Source: Marinobacter sp. (GTDB taxonomy: Bacteria > Pseudomonadota > Gammaproteobacteria > Pseudomonadales > Oleiphilaceae). Taken from it: 64,000 nt of DNA. How positions within the stretch are numbered: the first letter of the stretch is position 1; the number at the start of each line of letters is the position of its first letter. The position numbers were made by a program, and so were the translations under genes. Location of the stretch: positions 1 to 64,000 of the forward strand of contig JAGPVT010000056.1 of the NCBI GenBank assembly GCA_018066865.1, read 5' to 3'. Below are positions 1 to 9,143 of this stretch, in pieces. The notes under the pieces were generated by a model that worked only from the letters and a program-made list of their open reading frames with translations, made no database searches and was not told the DNA's origin.

Positions 1-974
1 GGCCAGAACAACAGCACACCAATCACGTTAAACAGTGTCTGGAACATGGCCAGTTGCAAAGGTGTGTTAGCTCCTGCTCCAAACACTACCATCGACGTTT
101 GGGCGACCCATGCAAGCGGCGATAACAGCAGGAAGGTGACCGCACCGGTAAGGGTATTGAACAACACGTGCACCAGCGCCAACCGCTGCCCGCTACGGTT
201 GCCCCCCAACCAGCCCACTATGGCCGTGGTAACGCTACTGCCAATATTGGCGCCGATTGCGATGGCTATACCCTGCCAAAGCTCTATCTGGCCCCCGGCC
301 AAGGCAGCCAGGGCAAGCATCAGGGTGGCGTGACTGGATTGCAAAACCGCCGTTAATACCAGACCAATAGCAAGAAAGCCGAGCTGTACCATGAAAGTAC
401 TATCCACGGGCCCGGCAAGATCAATCACGCTGTCAAACCCGGTGAAACCACCTTTAATCTGATCAATACCCAGAAAGATGAAGGCGATTCCCAACACTAT
501 GCGCCCAAAGGCCTTACCTTTCGGGGAACTGAAACCGGCGAGCACACCGAACACCAGCAGCGGCAACGCCAAAGGGCTAAGACTGAGATCCTGGCCGGCT
601 GCCGCCAGTAGCCAGATGCCTCCGGTGGTGCCCAGATTAATACCCAATAAAATCGAGATACCGCCCGCCAGATGAATCAACCCGGTACTGATGAACGCGA
701 TGGTTAACAGGGACATCAGAGTGGTTGACTGCAGAATCGTGGTGCCACCCACACCAAACATCAGCCCTTTGAGAGGCGTAGCCGTGCTGCGCTCAAGCAG
801 CTGTTCCAGCCGGCTTCCCGCGAGTTCCTTCAGCCCCTCTTCAAGACATTGCATCCCGAACAGAAACAAAGCCAGGCCAGCGCACAGCTGCAACCAGCCA
901 CTGCTGTACCAGAAGCTTATTGACAATATCGCCAGTGCAAGCACCGGCAGTACAAACGATTTCATTCTGGCCAT
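1..974 (-). CDS. Na/Pi-cotransporter family protein (C-terminus off the left edge)
   Basis: Translating the minus strand from 974 gives an uninterrupted membrane protein of at least 324 residues. It has the two inverted Na/Pi cotransporter repeats, each with a QS motif (ILQSTTLMS near residue 80 and VLQSSHATL near 212), and glycine-rich segments such as GINLGTTGG and GANIGSSVT. This is the NptA/PhoU-associated family, which moves phosphate or related anions with sodium across the inner membrane; the substrate is inferred. The start could be ATG 974 or ATG 965, and neither has a strong ribosome site. The C-terminus, where some members carry a PhoU-like domain, lies outside the window. Confidence 0.85.
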   Translation of the reverse strand, partial: MARMKSFVLPVLALAILSISFWYSSGWLQLCAGLALFLFGMQCLEEGLKELAGSRLEQLLERSTATPLKGLMFGVGGTTILQSTTLMSLLTIAFISTGLIHLAGGISILLGINLGTTGGIWLLAAAGQDLSLSPLALPLLVFGVLAGFSSPKGKAFGRIVLGIAFIFLGIDQIKGGFTGFDSVIDLAGPVDSTFMVQLGFLAIGLVLTAVLQSSHATLMLALAALAGGQIELWQGIAIAIGANIGSSVTTAIVGWLGGNRSGQRLALVHVLFNTLTGAVTFLLLSPLAWVAQTSMVVFGAGANTPLQLAMFQTLFNVIGVLLFW

Positions 975-1104
975 TTATGCAAAACCCGGAGTTGGCGCCA
1001 GCGCGGCAGCATGTCGATACCCATCGCAGAAGCGGAACAACTCCAATTCACTCAGTTCGCGCTAGACTGGTGGGTATGAATAATAGATATGCTCTGGAGA
1101 TCAT

Positions 1105-2232
1105 TTGAAAAAGCTACTCCTGATTTGTGCCATGGCTCTGCTTATGGCGGCTGTTTTCAGCACTATAGCCCAGCCCGTTCCCATTGAGCAGAAACTGATT
1201 AACATTCACGCCAGCGACGTGCTCGGTGATTTCCAGGGCATTGAGCACGAATCTGTTGAAATTCAGGCAATACTGCTGGATATGTCGGATGATCCCCTCC
1301 TGCTTTTGAAAGCTCAGGCTGCATTCATACGTTACCCGGACATGGCCCGAAATCTGTTTCCACTTTACGCAGCAGAACCCGAGTTTCAGAATGTATTGAG
1401 GCGCTATGGTGAGGACGTTCTGCCGCCCATTCAGCATTTTGTAAGCCAACCCATCAGTACCATTGAATGGATGAACAAAGCATCTCGTCAGTATGAGGCC
1501 GCTAAACGGTACTTTACCGACGTTCCAGAGGCGTCAGAGCCTGATAGCCAGCCACCCGACAAGCGCGAAGAGCTGTCACCGGAAGAGCGGGGCTGGTACG
1601 CCATTAATTTCATTCAAAGCGAAGGCCACGACTTCCTGGGTCAGTTTATTGTCGACAACCAGGGCGTCACCCAGTGGATCGGCACCGAACGGGTGCTGGA
1701 AGGTGTTAATCAGTTTTTTGCCAGCGGCATTCGTGGCCTGGAAAGAAACTACCGTTCCGGAAATGAGATCACCGCCGGCGACATTGGCTGGGCATCGGTG
1801 GACATGCTGGTTTTTGCCAGTGCCGTAAAAGTACTCCGTGTGGGGCGCGTCGCTGCCGTCACCACCAGGAATGCAAGCCGCGGCACACGTTCTGCCGCTC
1901 TGGTCGCCCGAGTTACACGCAGTGGGAAAATGGTGCTGAGTAGCGCCCGTTACGCCAAATGGCCCGTTATTATCGGCGCCGGCTACCTGGTTATTGCCCA
2001 CCCCAGCATTATCAATGACCTGTTCGCAGGTGTGGCGGATGTACTCGGCTATCCCGTGGTCGCAGTTCAGTTTGTGGGCTGGCTGCTACTGCTCATTCCT
2101 GCGCTTTACCTCGGCAGTTGGCTGTTATGGCTGCTGGCTCCACTCTTGATGGCGCTGTTCCACGCCTTGAGTCATCTGGTGGCAACCCTGAGCGGCCGGC
2201 GGCATCGCCATTCCGGATACGATAAGCTATAA
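1105..2232 (+). CDS. Exported or membrane protein of unknown function
   Basis: A 375-residue protein that I do not recognise. It starts at a TTG codon with GGAG (1096-1099) five bases upstream. Residues 1-22 form a clear signal peptide, followed by a soluble, mildly acidic periplasmic part and a proline- and acid-rich linker near residues 140-160. Hydrophobic segments near residues 280-300 and 310-350 then precede a basic, histidine-rich tail. It stands alone between the divergent Na/Pi transporter and the DUF72 gene. Codon use looks like its neighbours, so I take it as a real gene without proposing a function. Confidence 0.7.
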   Translation: MKKLLLICAMALLMAAVFSTIAQPVPIEQKLINIHASDVLGDFQGIEHESVEIQAILLDMSDDPLLLLKAQAAFIRYPDMARNLFPLYAAEPEFQNVLRRYGEDVLPPIQHFVSQPISTIEWMNKASRQYEAAKRYFTDVPEASEPDSQPPDKREELSPEERGWYAINFIQSEGHDFLGQFIVDNQGVTQWIGTERVLEGVNQFFASGIRGLERNYRSGNEITAGDIGWASVDMLVFASAVKVLRVGRVAAVTTRNASRGTRSAALVARVTRSGKMVLSSARYAKWPVIIGAGYLVIAHPSIINDLFAGVADVLGYPVVAVQFVGWLLLLIPALYLGSWLLWLLAPLLMALFHALSHLVATLSGRRHRHSGYDKL

Positions 2233-2269
2233 CGCAACCATAAAGCCTCATCATCCGGAACCGCTGACA

Positions 2270-3115
2270 ATGGCACTCCCCTATTTTCTTGGCTGCCCGC
2301 AGTGGCAACACCCCGCATGGAACAGCGGGCTACCGTCGGGCAAAAGCCCGCTGAACCGCTACAGTCAGGTGTTTAACTGTGTTGAGGGCAACACGACCTT
2401 TTACGCCACACCCAGCCGGGAGCAGTGCCAGCAATGGCGCTTGCAGGTACCAGACGACTTCCGTTTTCTGCTCAAGTTTTCCCACCTTATCACTCACGAC
2501 CGACTGCTCTCTGGCGTAGACGCTGGCATGCGGGACTTTCTGGAGGTTGTTGCGCCACTGGAGGACGTACTTGGCCCTTTCCTCTTGCAGCTTCCCGCTG
2601 CGTTCGGGCCACAGCACCTGAACAATCTATGGCGTTTTGTTGATGCCTTGCCAGCGCCTTTGGAGTGCACCGTCGAAGTTCGCAATAGCGCTTTTTTCAG
2701 CAAAGGCGAAGCCGAAAAAGCGCTGAACCGTGGCCTCCGTGAACGCTGCGTATCACGCGTGTGCATGGACACCCGGGCTCTGTTTGCGGCCACTCCGGAT
2801 AACGAAATTACCATTGAAGCCCAACGCAAGAAACCTCGAGTGCCTGTGCACTTGCTTCCAGGTGACGCAGCTCCGGTAATCCGCTACATCGGCCACCCGG
2901 ATCTGGAAACCAACCGGCGCTATCTCGCGCCCTGGGTTGAGCGAGTTGCCAACTGGATAGAGGAAGGACGTCGCCCTTATTTTTTCCTGCACATGCCGGA
3001 TATTGGCGATGCTCTCTCCCTCACCGAAATCTGGACTGGGCTTTTGAGCAAACGTGTAGATGGACTGGAACCCCTGCACTTCAATGAAAAACAGCCCCAG
3101 ATAGGGCTGTTTTAA
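2270..3115 (+). CDS. DUF72 family protein (YecE-like)
   Basis: A 281-residue protein with the DUF72 fold signature. It begins with the FLGCPQW segment and has the family's NTTFYA motif near residue 43, FLLKFSHLITH near residue 65 and a VEVRN strand near residue 130. Family members are TIM-barrel-like proteins whose biochemical activity is not established. The length matches the family. The coding end overlaps an intrinsic terminator, so this is probably the last gene of its transcript. Confidence 0.85.
   Translation: MALPYFLGCPQWQHPAWNSGLPSGKSPLNRYSQVFNCVEGNTTFYATPSREQCQQWRLQVPDDFRFLLKFSHLITHDRLLSGVDAGMRDFLEVVAPLEDVLGPFLLQLPAAFGPQHLNNLWRFVDALPAPLECTVEVRNSAFFSKGEAEKALNRGLRERCVSRVCMDTRALFAATPDNEITIEAQRKKPRVPVHLLPGDAAPVIRYIGHPDLETNRRYLAPWVERVANWIEEGRRPYFFLHMPDIGDALSLTEIWTGLLSKRVDGLEPLHFNEKQPQIGLF
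3088..3113 (+). terminator. Intrinsic terminator at the end of the DUF72 gene
   Basis: The arms aaaacagccc (3088-3097) and gggctgtttt (3104-3113) pair perfectly over 10 bp with a 6-nt loop. The right arm ends in a T tract that runs into the stop codon at 3113-3115. The A/T flanks would also allow termination of minus-strand transcription, but the facing gene ends further right at 3212. Confidence 0.75.
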
Positions 3116-3211
3116 AACGACATTTCTGTATCCACGCACAGCGAACGCGGGGGTACTCCATCGTCATTGTTAATCAACAGATTAATGTGGCCAAACCGCT
3201 CCCCCGCTCTC

Positions 3212-4933
3212 TCACTGGCACTGCCCCTTCTCGAACACGCCCTCTGAGGTTTCCTTGACCCAGGCGTAGCCACCCGGGAAGGCTCCAAGGTAATCGTCGC
3301 CTCCAGTGCTGTAGTAACCACCGGCGTAATAGGCGCGCGAAGCCATGTTGTGGCTCAGGTTGCTGGCATTCCAGTCCTGACAGACAAACGGATCGCCACC
3401 ACCGTTGCCGCTACATGCAGCGGGCTCGCTGGCGAACCACTGGCCCGGATCACCCTCATACAGCAGCACACTGCTCCAGCTATCGAACGAACCACCGATA
3501 TCGACATCATCACCATTCGCATAAGTACGAAGATTGTAGCTGCCACCTGCGTAGGCGCGGCCTGCAGAAATATGGGCACTGGGTGATGCTGTCACCTGTT
3601 CGCAGGTTTCCGTGGGCGCATTCGGATCTTTTACGTCAACCTGGCGCTCTGCCGTGGTCACATTGGTGTCGCTATCCGTTGCGGTGTACACACAGGAATA
3701 GGTGCCTACGGCAGATGCATTGACTGAACTGCAGTCTGCCGTTACCGAAACGGATCCGTCTTCCGCATCTTCAGCTGTAGCTCCCGGATCGGTAAAGGAG
3801 GTATTCAACGCAACGGACATGGGGTTGTCTCCAATCAGAGTTATGATTGGAAACCCTTCGGGAGCGCTGCCATCACGACTGTGCGCACTGAAAAAGCTCC
3901 AGATAATATCGGGATAACTTGGCCCAACTCGTAGAGCCCATTTGCCATTGCTGCCTTGCTCGCCTCCAACCCAGTAGTGGCCGTGATCAGTATCCTGGGA
4001 GTTAGGCGTAGCCAAGGGCCCATCGAAATAAACGGTCTCAACCAGCGACCGGGAACCACTGGTGCCGTTCTGGGTGTAACGGGTACGAATACAGCCGTAG
4101 TTATTCTGGTAATAAGGCGAGCAGGTAACCGATTCGGCCTCCGCTTCAGCCGGCGTATCGAAAGCAGGATCACCAAACGCTTTCAGGTGCGCGTCACGGA
4201 TGAGATCAGCAGAAGCTTTTATAACAGTGCAGTCATTCTTGTTCTGCAGCACCATCAACGGGATGGGATAGGCATCATCCAGCTCGGCGTCCATGTCGGA
4301 GACCACCCGGGCCAGGCTGTGAAATGTCGCACTGCCCGGGCACTGGCCGGATAACGATACCGAAGCCGCGTCCTCTCCATAAGGGATTCCAGCCGCCGGC
4401 GCAGCTGCGGCCCAGTACTCGTTGTGCGCTACGGCGGCGATAACTGCCATCGCTCCGCCGGATGACAGGCCTGTGATATAGCGGCGCTGTGAATCAATGG
4501 CGTAGTTACTTTCAACTGCCAACGCGATCTGATGAAGATCCTCGACTTCCCCGGCACCCTGGTGGCGGTGTTGCTCAAACCAGAAACCCCAGCAGTTCTG
4601 ATTGCGCAGCCCGTCATAGCTGGTGATATAAGGCGCAACGAGAATAAAGCCATACCGATCCGCAGCTGCCTTCAAGCCCCAGTCATTCAATACATCGTTG
4701 TTGGTCTGTTTACAGCCATGCAGCGCCATAACCATAGGTGCCGGCGACTGGATATTATCCGGGACGTACACCTTGTATTCCCGGGCACGGGACTGGTTAT
4801 AGCTTTGCTGTGGCAGGGTATAGGAATCGGTCTGGCCAGCACTGACAGGCAGCGAGGGCAACATGAGCGCGATAGAAATCGTCAACGCCGGCATAGCGAC
4901 GCGACGAATCCAGTTGAACGAAACGTTCGACAT
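3212..4933 (-). CDS. Secreted PHB depolymerase family esterase with C-terminal binding modules
   Basis: This 573-residue exported hydrolase probably cleaves extracellular polyhydroxybutyrate or a related polyester. ATG 4933 is preferred over the upstream in-frame codon because GAAGGAG lies just before it and a signal peptide (about 1-33) follows. The catalytic domain has an ALHGCKQT oxyanion segment near residue 72, the lipase box GLSSG with Ser near 157, an Asp in QNKNDC and a His in DHGHYW. An Ig-like DUF5011-type domain follows (about 365-430). The C-terminus has two related modules sharing an AGRAY/SRAYY-type motif, resembling substrate-binding repeats of secreted depolymerases. The gene is monocistronic. 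The exact substrate is inferred. Confidence 0.85.
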   Translation of the reverse strand: MSNVSFNWIRRVAMPALTISIALMLPSLPVSAGQTDSYTLPQQSYNQSRAREYKVYVPDNIQSPAPMVMALHGCKQTNNDVLNDWGLKAAADRYGFILVAPYITSYDGLRNQNCWGFWFEQHRHQGAGEVEDLHQIALAVESNYAIDSQRRYITGLSSGGAMAVIAAVAHNEYWAAAAPAAGIPYGEDAASVSLSGQCPGSATFHSLARVVSDMDAELDDAYPIPLMVLQNKNDCTVIKASADLIRDAHLKAFGDPAFDTPAEAEAESVTCSPYYQNNYGCIRTRYTQNGTSGSRSLVETVYFDGPLATPNSQDTDHGHYWVGGEQGSNGKWALRVGPSYPDIIWSFFSAHSRDGSAPEGFPIITLIGDNPMSVALNTSFTDPGATAEDAEDGSVSVTADCSSVNASAVGTYSCVYTATDSDTNVTTAERQVDVKDPNAPTETCEQVTASPSAHISAGRAYAGGSYNLRTYANGDDVDIGGSFDSWSSVLLYEGDPGQWFASEPAACSGNGGGDPFVCQDWNASNLSHNMASRAYYAGGYYSTGGDDYLGAFPGGYAWVKETSEGVFEKGQCQ

Positions 4934-5110
4934 GGTGTGCTCCTTCTTGGATTTATTGTTTAGCATCCAAACAAGAAGAAAAAATCATGCCACATGGATA
5001 ACACTTTAATTTAAAAGCACTATCCTTTATGAGTAAGATGAAAACTGACCGGGCAGCCAGACAGGGCGTCCGGGAACTACGACACCCGCTGTGCGCACAA
5101 GGAGAATTTC

Positions 5111-5314
5111 ATGGCAAGCTCAAAACTCGTCGGTATCGTCTTACTCGTAGTAGGCATTGCCCTACTCTACTTCGGTTATCAATCTACACAGTCTGTTGGT
5201 GACCAGATAAGCGAGACTCTGACCGGGCGTTTCACTGATAACACCATGTGGTATCTCATCGGTGGCGCGGCATTGATCGCAGCCGGCGGGTTCCTTTCAT
5301 TTTTCAGAAAATAA
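5111..5314 (+). CDS. DUF3185 family small membrane protein
   Basis: A 67-residue protein with two transmembrane helices: a first around residues 6-24 with the VLLVVGIALLYFGY pattern, and a second around residues 46-63 with GGAALIAAGG. The pattern matches the DUF3185 family, whose role is unknown. AAGGAG (5099-5104) lies upstream of ATG 5111. It is followed after 15 bases by another tiny membrane protein, so the two are probably co-transcribed. Confidence 0.8.
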   Translation: MASSKLVGIVLLVVGIALLYFGYQSTQSVGDQISETLTGRFTDNTMWYLIGGAALIAAGGFLSFFRK

Positions 5315-5329
5315 TCACCGAGGACAATT

Positions 5330-5473
5330 ATGACACTTCAACTGGAACTCGCCCCGCTTATTAGCCTGGGTGCAGGCATTGGCATTCTGGTATTCCCGCG
5401 CCTGCTTAACTACATTGTCGCAGGCTATTTGATTACACTTGGTGTGCTGGGGTTACTGGGACACTCGCTGTAA
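5330..5473 (+). CDS. DUF3096 family small membrane protein
   Basis: This 47-residue ORF starts at ATG 5330 with GAGGACA just upstream. It begins MTLQLELAPLISLGAGIG and contains the FPRLLNYIVAGYLI segment typical of DUF3096, a two-helix membrane peptide of unknown function. The family match and 15-base spacing behind DUF3185 support a real gene. Such pairs are often grouped with envelope-stress genes in gammaproteobacteria; that role is inference here. Confidence 0.8.
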   Translation: MTLQLELAPLISLGAGIGILVFPRLLNYIVAGYLITLGVLGLLGHSL

Positions 5474-5847
5474 CGTATCGGATTCGCCGATAAGGTCCGA
5501 GCCTACGTTGCCTGTAGGAGATATCTCACAAGTCAGCGAGTCAATCTCCGGTATCCTACAAGTACACTCCCGCTAGAATAAACAGCGTCAGGGATGACAA
5601 GCCGGCAAGGAACGTTGGCTCAAGGATGAAGCGCTCAGGATGAGCAACAGCCTGAAGGAACAGGCGGGGGTCAGCCACGGAAAATCGGGGATCACATGGA
5701 ATGTGGTCCTTGTCCGTGCACTGCACCTCACAGACAATCTGTTTTTTCTTCGCATTTCTTCCTGAACCCGAAAACCTTGCTCCTGCTGTTCTTGCGCTCT
5801 GACTCATAACCATAACGACGCATTTCATCCTCAGGAGTCATGTTCTC
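5474..5847. other. Intergenic region of 374 bases without a convincing gene
   Basis: It contains a weak, imperfect inverted repeat (tgtaggagatatc near 5511 and ggtatcctaca near 5552) and the upstream region of the comEA-like gene, whose ribosome site CAGGAG lies near 5832. A minus-strand ORF (5556-5828) has no recognisable domain and is not accepted. Nothing else stands out. Confidence 0.5.
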
Positions 5848-6117
5848 ATGAAGCACTCATCTTTTTTTGCCACACTCGTACTGCTATTCAGCCTTGCAAC
5901 CGGATTTGCGTACGCAGATCAGTCCGCCATTAATATCAATAGTGCAGACGCTGCTACTCTCGCGAGTCTTGACGGTATTGGTGACAGCAAAGCCGAAGCG
6001 ATTGTCGCTTACCGCGAAGCCAACGGACCCTTTGCGACAACACAGGACCTTTCCAATGTGAAAGGCATTGGAGTACGCACCGTTGAGAAAAACGCCGAGC
6101 GCTTAACGGTAAAATAA
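5848..6117 (+). CDS. ComEA-like helix-hairpin-helix protein
   Basis: An 89-residue secreted protein with a signal peptide (about 1-23, ending FAYA) and one ComEA-type helix-hairpin-helix domain. The ININ-ADAATLASLDGIG and LSNVKGIG segments form the two hairpins that contact DNA backbone. Proteins of this size in gammaproteobacteria are periplasmic DNA-binding proteins, linked to DNA uptake where competence genes exist. CAGGAG precedes the start. No other competence gene is nearby, so a role in uptake is inferred from the family alone. Confidence 0.9.
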   Translation: MKHSSFFATLVLLFSLATGFAYADQSAININSADAATLASLDGIGDSKAEAIVAYREANGPFATTQDLSNVKGIGVRTVEKNAERLTVK

Positions 6118-6277
6118 GTGGCCAGAGGACAACCTCCCTCTATCACAATCAGAGCGATGGCATCGGGCTACCGCTCTGCATTTTCATCCCCATGTCCCAC
6201 GAAAGTATTCTGGTAACAACACTTCTGCCGCCCTATGATTACCGGACAAGAATTCCAACCGGCTCGAGTGGCATGCT

Positions 6278-7057
6278 ATGGCTGATCCCATTAAGATTTA
6301 CCCGCCCAAACCCTCCCATGTTTATTTTTACGCAACCTGTCTGATCGACATGTTCTACCCGGATGCGGGTATGGCTGGCATCCAGCTACTTGAGCGTGAA
6401 GGCATTAAAGTCATCTTTCCCGAAGACCAGACATGCTGTGGCCAGCCGGCTTATACCTCCGGTTACCATGATGAAGCCCGGGCGGTTGCAAAGGCCCAGC
6501 TCAATCTGTTCCCGGAAGACTGGCCCATCGTCGTGCCCTCTGGTTCCTGCGGTGGAATGATGCGCAAGCACTACCCGAGTCTGTTCAAGAAGACCGATCA
6601 GGAGGCAAAGGCTACTGAAATTGCTGCCCGAACCTGGGAGCTGACGGATTTTCTTCTGAACGTGTGCCACATAAAGCTGGAAGATCTGGGCGAGCCAACC
6701 ACGGTCGCCATGCATACCTCCTGCTCCGCACGCCGTGAGATGGGCATAGCTGAGGTTGGCCCTCGATTGATAGGGCAGCTGCAAAACGTAAACCTGGTTG
6801 AACAGATTCGCGCTGAGGAGTGCTGTGGGTTTGGGGGCACTTTCACCGTTCGTCACCCGGAAATTTCCGGAGCCATGGTCAGCGAAAAAGTGGATGCCCT
6901 TACCGATACCGGAGCCGGAGCCTTCGTGACAACAGACTGCGGCTGCATGATGAACATTGCCGGTTTCGCCGAGAAGAACAACAAACCCCTCGAAGGCCAG
7001 CACATCCTGAGTTTTCTCTGGGAACGCACAAGTCCGACCAATGGAGGTGGGTCATGA
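6278..7057 (+). CDS. lutA: LutA-type (Fe-S)-binding lactate utilisation protein
   Basis: A 259-residue protein with the two cysteine-rich CCG domains of the LutA/LldE family. Examples are DQTCCGQPAY near residue 52, CGGMM near 90, TSCSARREMG near 146 and EECCGFGG near 180. It is one of three subunits that oxidise L-lactate to pyruvate at the membrane. The last codons overlap the start of lutB by four bases (ATGA), indicating translational coupling. Assignment is firm at family level; lactate as the substrate comes from the complete LutABC set. Confidence 0.92.
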   Translation: MADPIKIYPPKPSHVYFYATCLIDMFYPDAGMAGIQLLEREGIKVIFPEDQTCCGQPAYTSGYHDEARAVAKAQLNLFPEDWPIVVPSGSCGGMMRKHYPSLFKKTDQEAKATEIAARTWELTDFLLNVCHIKLEDLGEPTTVAMHTSCSARREMGIAEVGPRLIGQLQNVNLVEQIRAEECCGFGGTFTVRHPEISGAMVSEKVDALTDTGAGAFVTTDCGCMMNIAGFAEKNNKPLEGQHILSFLWERTSPTNGGGS

Positions 7058-8493
7058 ATCAATCCACCGCAGAAGACCCGCACCACATCGACGTCAAGGA
7101 ATTTCACTCCCGTGCCCGGGCGGCCATTGCGAATCCCAAGATACGCCAGAATTTCCGCAAAGCCATGGACGGGCTGATCACCAAGCGCAAGGACGCTTTT
7201 GAAGGCTGGGATCTGGAAGCTCTGAGAGATCTGGGCGCCAATGTCCGCTTGCGGGCGCTGGCAAACCTGCCGGACTTGCTCGAGCAGCTTGAGACAAAGC
7301 TCACCGCAAACGGCATCAAAGTGCATTGGGCAATTGATGGCGATGAGGCCTGCCGAATTGTCCGGAATATCTGTGTGGCCAGGAATGCCAAAACGGTGAT
7401 CAAAGGCAAATCCATGGTGTCTGAGGAAATGGAGCTGAACCATTACCTTGAAGAACGGGGTATTGAAGCGCTGGAATCGGATCTTGGCGAATACATAGTC
7501 CAGCTTGCAGGAGAAACACCCTCTCACATCATCATGCCCGCGATTCACAAGAATACCGGTGAAATTTCCGAGCTGATGCATGAAAAAACCGGCACCGACC
7601 TTTCCAACGATGTGGAATACCTGACCGCCAGCGCCCGCCTTCAGTTACGTGAAAAGTTCATGAATGCGGATGTGGGTGTCACCGGCGTGAACTTCGCGGT
7701 TGCCGAAACCGGCACGCTTTGTCTGGTCGAGAACGAAGGCAACGGTCGCATGACCACCACGGTGCCACCCTGTCATATCGCCGTTACCGGCATAGAAAAA
7801 GTCGTAGGCAATCTGGAAGATGTAGTTCCTCTTCTGGCGCTATTGACCCGATCTGCCACCGGGCAACACATCACTACTTACTTCAACATGATTTCCAGCC
7901 CGCGCAAACCGGGAGAGCTCGACGGCCCGGAAGAAGTCCATCTGGTGCTGGTTGATAACGGTCGCTCGTCCATCTATCAGGACGACGAACTGCTGGACAC
8001 CCTGCGCTGCATCCGATGTGGCGCCTGCATGAATCATTGCCCGGTTTATACGCGCGTGGGCGGCCACACTTATGGCACCACCTACCCCGGCCCTATTGGC
8101 AAAATCCTGATGCCTCACCTTATCGGGCTGGATGAGGGCCGGCACCTGCCCACCGCTTCAAGTCTATGCGGCGCCTGTGGCGAAGTGTGTCCGGTTAAAA
8201 TTCCGATACCGGATCTGTTGGTGCGCCTGCGCCAGGAATCCGTGGACGGCGATAAGCTCAACCCCGCCAAAATTCGCGGCCACGGCGCGAAGCGAGGCAC
8301 AGTGGAAGCAATGATCTGGAAAGGCTGGAGCTGGATGCACGCACGCCCTGGCGTTTACCGGTTTGGAACAGCAATCGCCGCACGCCTGCGCAAGCTGCAA
8401 CCAAGGCAGCTTGGTGGCTGGACAAAATACCGTACGGCACCAAAACTGGCGGCCAAAACACTCCACGAACGCATGAAGGAGCGTGGCCAATGA
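7054..8493 (+). CDS. lutB: LutB-type iron-sulfur lactate utilisation protein
   Basis: A 479-residue protein. The ATG at 7054 overlaps the lutA stop; the open frame extends further upstream but only as antisense-like read-through of lutA. It has the LutB N-terminal domain with a central TGVNFAVAETGTL motif. Two ferredoxin-like clusters follow near residues 310-320 (CIRCGACMNHCP) and 370-380 (CGACGEVCP). It passes electrons from lactate oxidation through 4Fe-4S clusters. Its end overlaps lutC by four bases. No lactate permease or LldR-type regulator is adjacent. Confidence 0.93.
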   Translation: MNQSTAEDPHHIDVKEFHSRARAAIANPKIRQNFRKAMDGLITKRKDAFEGWDLEALRDLGANVRLRALANLPDLLEQLETKLTANGIKVHWAIDGDEACRIVRNICVARNAKTVIKGKSMVSEEMELNHYLEERGIEALESDLGEYIVQLAGETPSHIIMPAIHKNTGEISELMHEKTGTDLSNDVEYLTASARLQLREKFMNADVGVTGVNFAVAETGTLCLVENEGNGRMTTTVPPCHIAVTGIEKVVGNLEDVVPLLALLTRSATGQHITTYFNMISSPRKPGELDGPEEVHLVLVDNGRSSIYQDDELLDTLRCIRCGACMNHCPVYTRVGGHTYGTTYPGPIGKILMPHLIGLDEGRHLPTASSLCGACGEVCPVKIPIPDLLVRLRQESVDGDKLNPAKIRGHGAKRGTVEAMIWKGWSWMHARPGVYRFGTAIAARLRKLQPRQLGGWTKYRTAPKLAAKTLHERMKERGQ

Positions 8494-9143
8494 GTTCCCG
8501 GGATACGATTTTACAGCGCCTGCGTAATCGAAGCGGCGGCGAGCTGGTCATACCAGATTGCGACTTCTCGGTACTGCAGCGGCCACTTTCCTCAGTGGCT
8601 GAACGCATTGATCAGTTTGAGAAAACCATAGAATCGGTGCATGGAGAAGTGCACAGGTGCACGCGGGAATCCTGGATTGCGCGGCTTGCCGGCATCCTCT
8701 CATGCCGCGGCGCCCGCAACCTACTGGTTCCTGCTGCACACCAAATCGGTCGTGCATTGCGTGATTCCGGGCGGGATGACCTGCCGGAACTGCTGATCTA
8801 TGACGAGCCGATCGGAAGCTGGCAACCGCACCTGTTCAACGAAGTGGATGCCAGCATCACCTCCACCCGCGGTGGCATAGCGGAAACAGGGTCACTGATT
8901 CTGTGGCCAACACCAGATGAGCCTCGCCTTATGAGCCTTGTGCCTCCCATCCATATTGCAGTGCTGGAAGCCTCCGGACTCTACTCAACCTTCCACGAAG
9001 CGATGCACGAGCAGAACTGGGCGTCTGGCATGCCGACAAACGCCCTGTTGGTATCCGGGCCATCCAAAACTGCCGACATTGAACAGACTCTGGCTTATGG
9101 TGTTCACGGCCCCAAAGAATTGATTGTACTGGTTGTAGAATGA
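8490..9143 (+). CDS. lutC: LutC-type lactate utilisation protein
   Basis: A 217-residue LutC/YkgG-family protein, the third subunit of the LutABC complex. It has the DUF162/LUD signature: SITSTRGGIAETGSL near residues 122-136, then a SLVPPIHIAVL strand and a C-terminal GVHGPKELIVLVV segment. It starts at ATG 8490 overlapping lutB, and its own stop overlaps the following EamA gene, so four genes are chained by 4-base overlaps. Confidence 0.92.
   Translation: MSSRDTILQRLRNRSGGELVIPDCDFSVLQRPLSSVAERIDQFEKTIESVHGEVHRCTRESWIARLAGILSCRGARNLLVPAAHQIGRALRDSGRDDLPELLIYDEPIGSWQPHLFNEVDASITSTRGGIAETGSLILWPTPDEPRLMSLVPPIHIAVLEASGLYSTFHEAMHEQNWASGMPTNALLVSGPSKTADIEQTLAYGVHGPKELIVLVVE

Noticed and set aside
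5060-5104. Possible sigma-E/AlgU-type promoter (ggaact) before DUF3185
   Set aside because: The -10 side does not match the consensus well enough to claim it.
5556-5828. Minus-strand ORF of 90 codons
   Set aside because: No domain or credible ribosome site; the composition looks non-coding.
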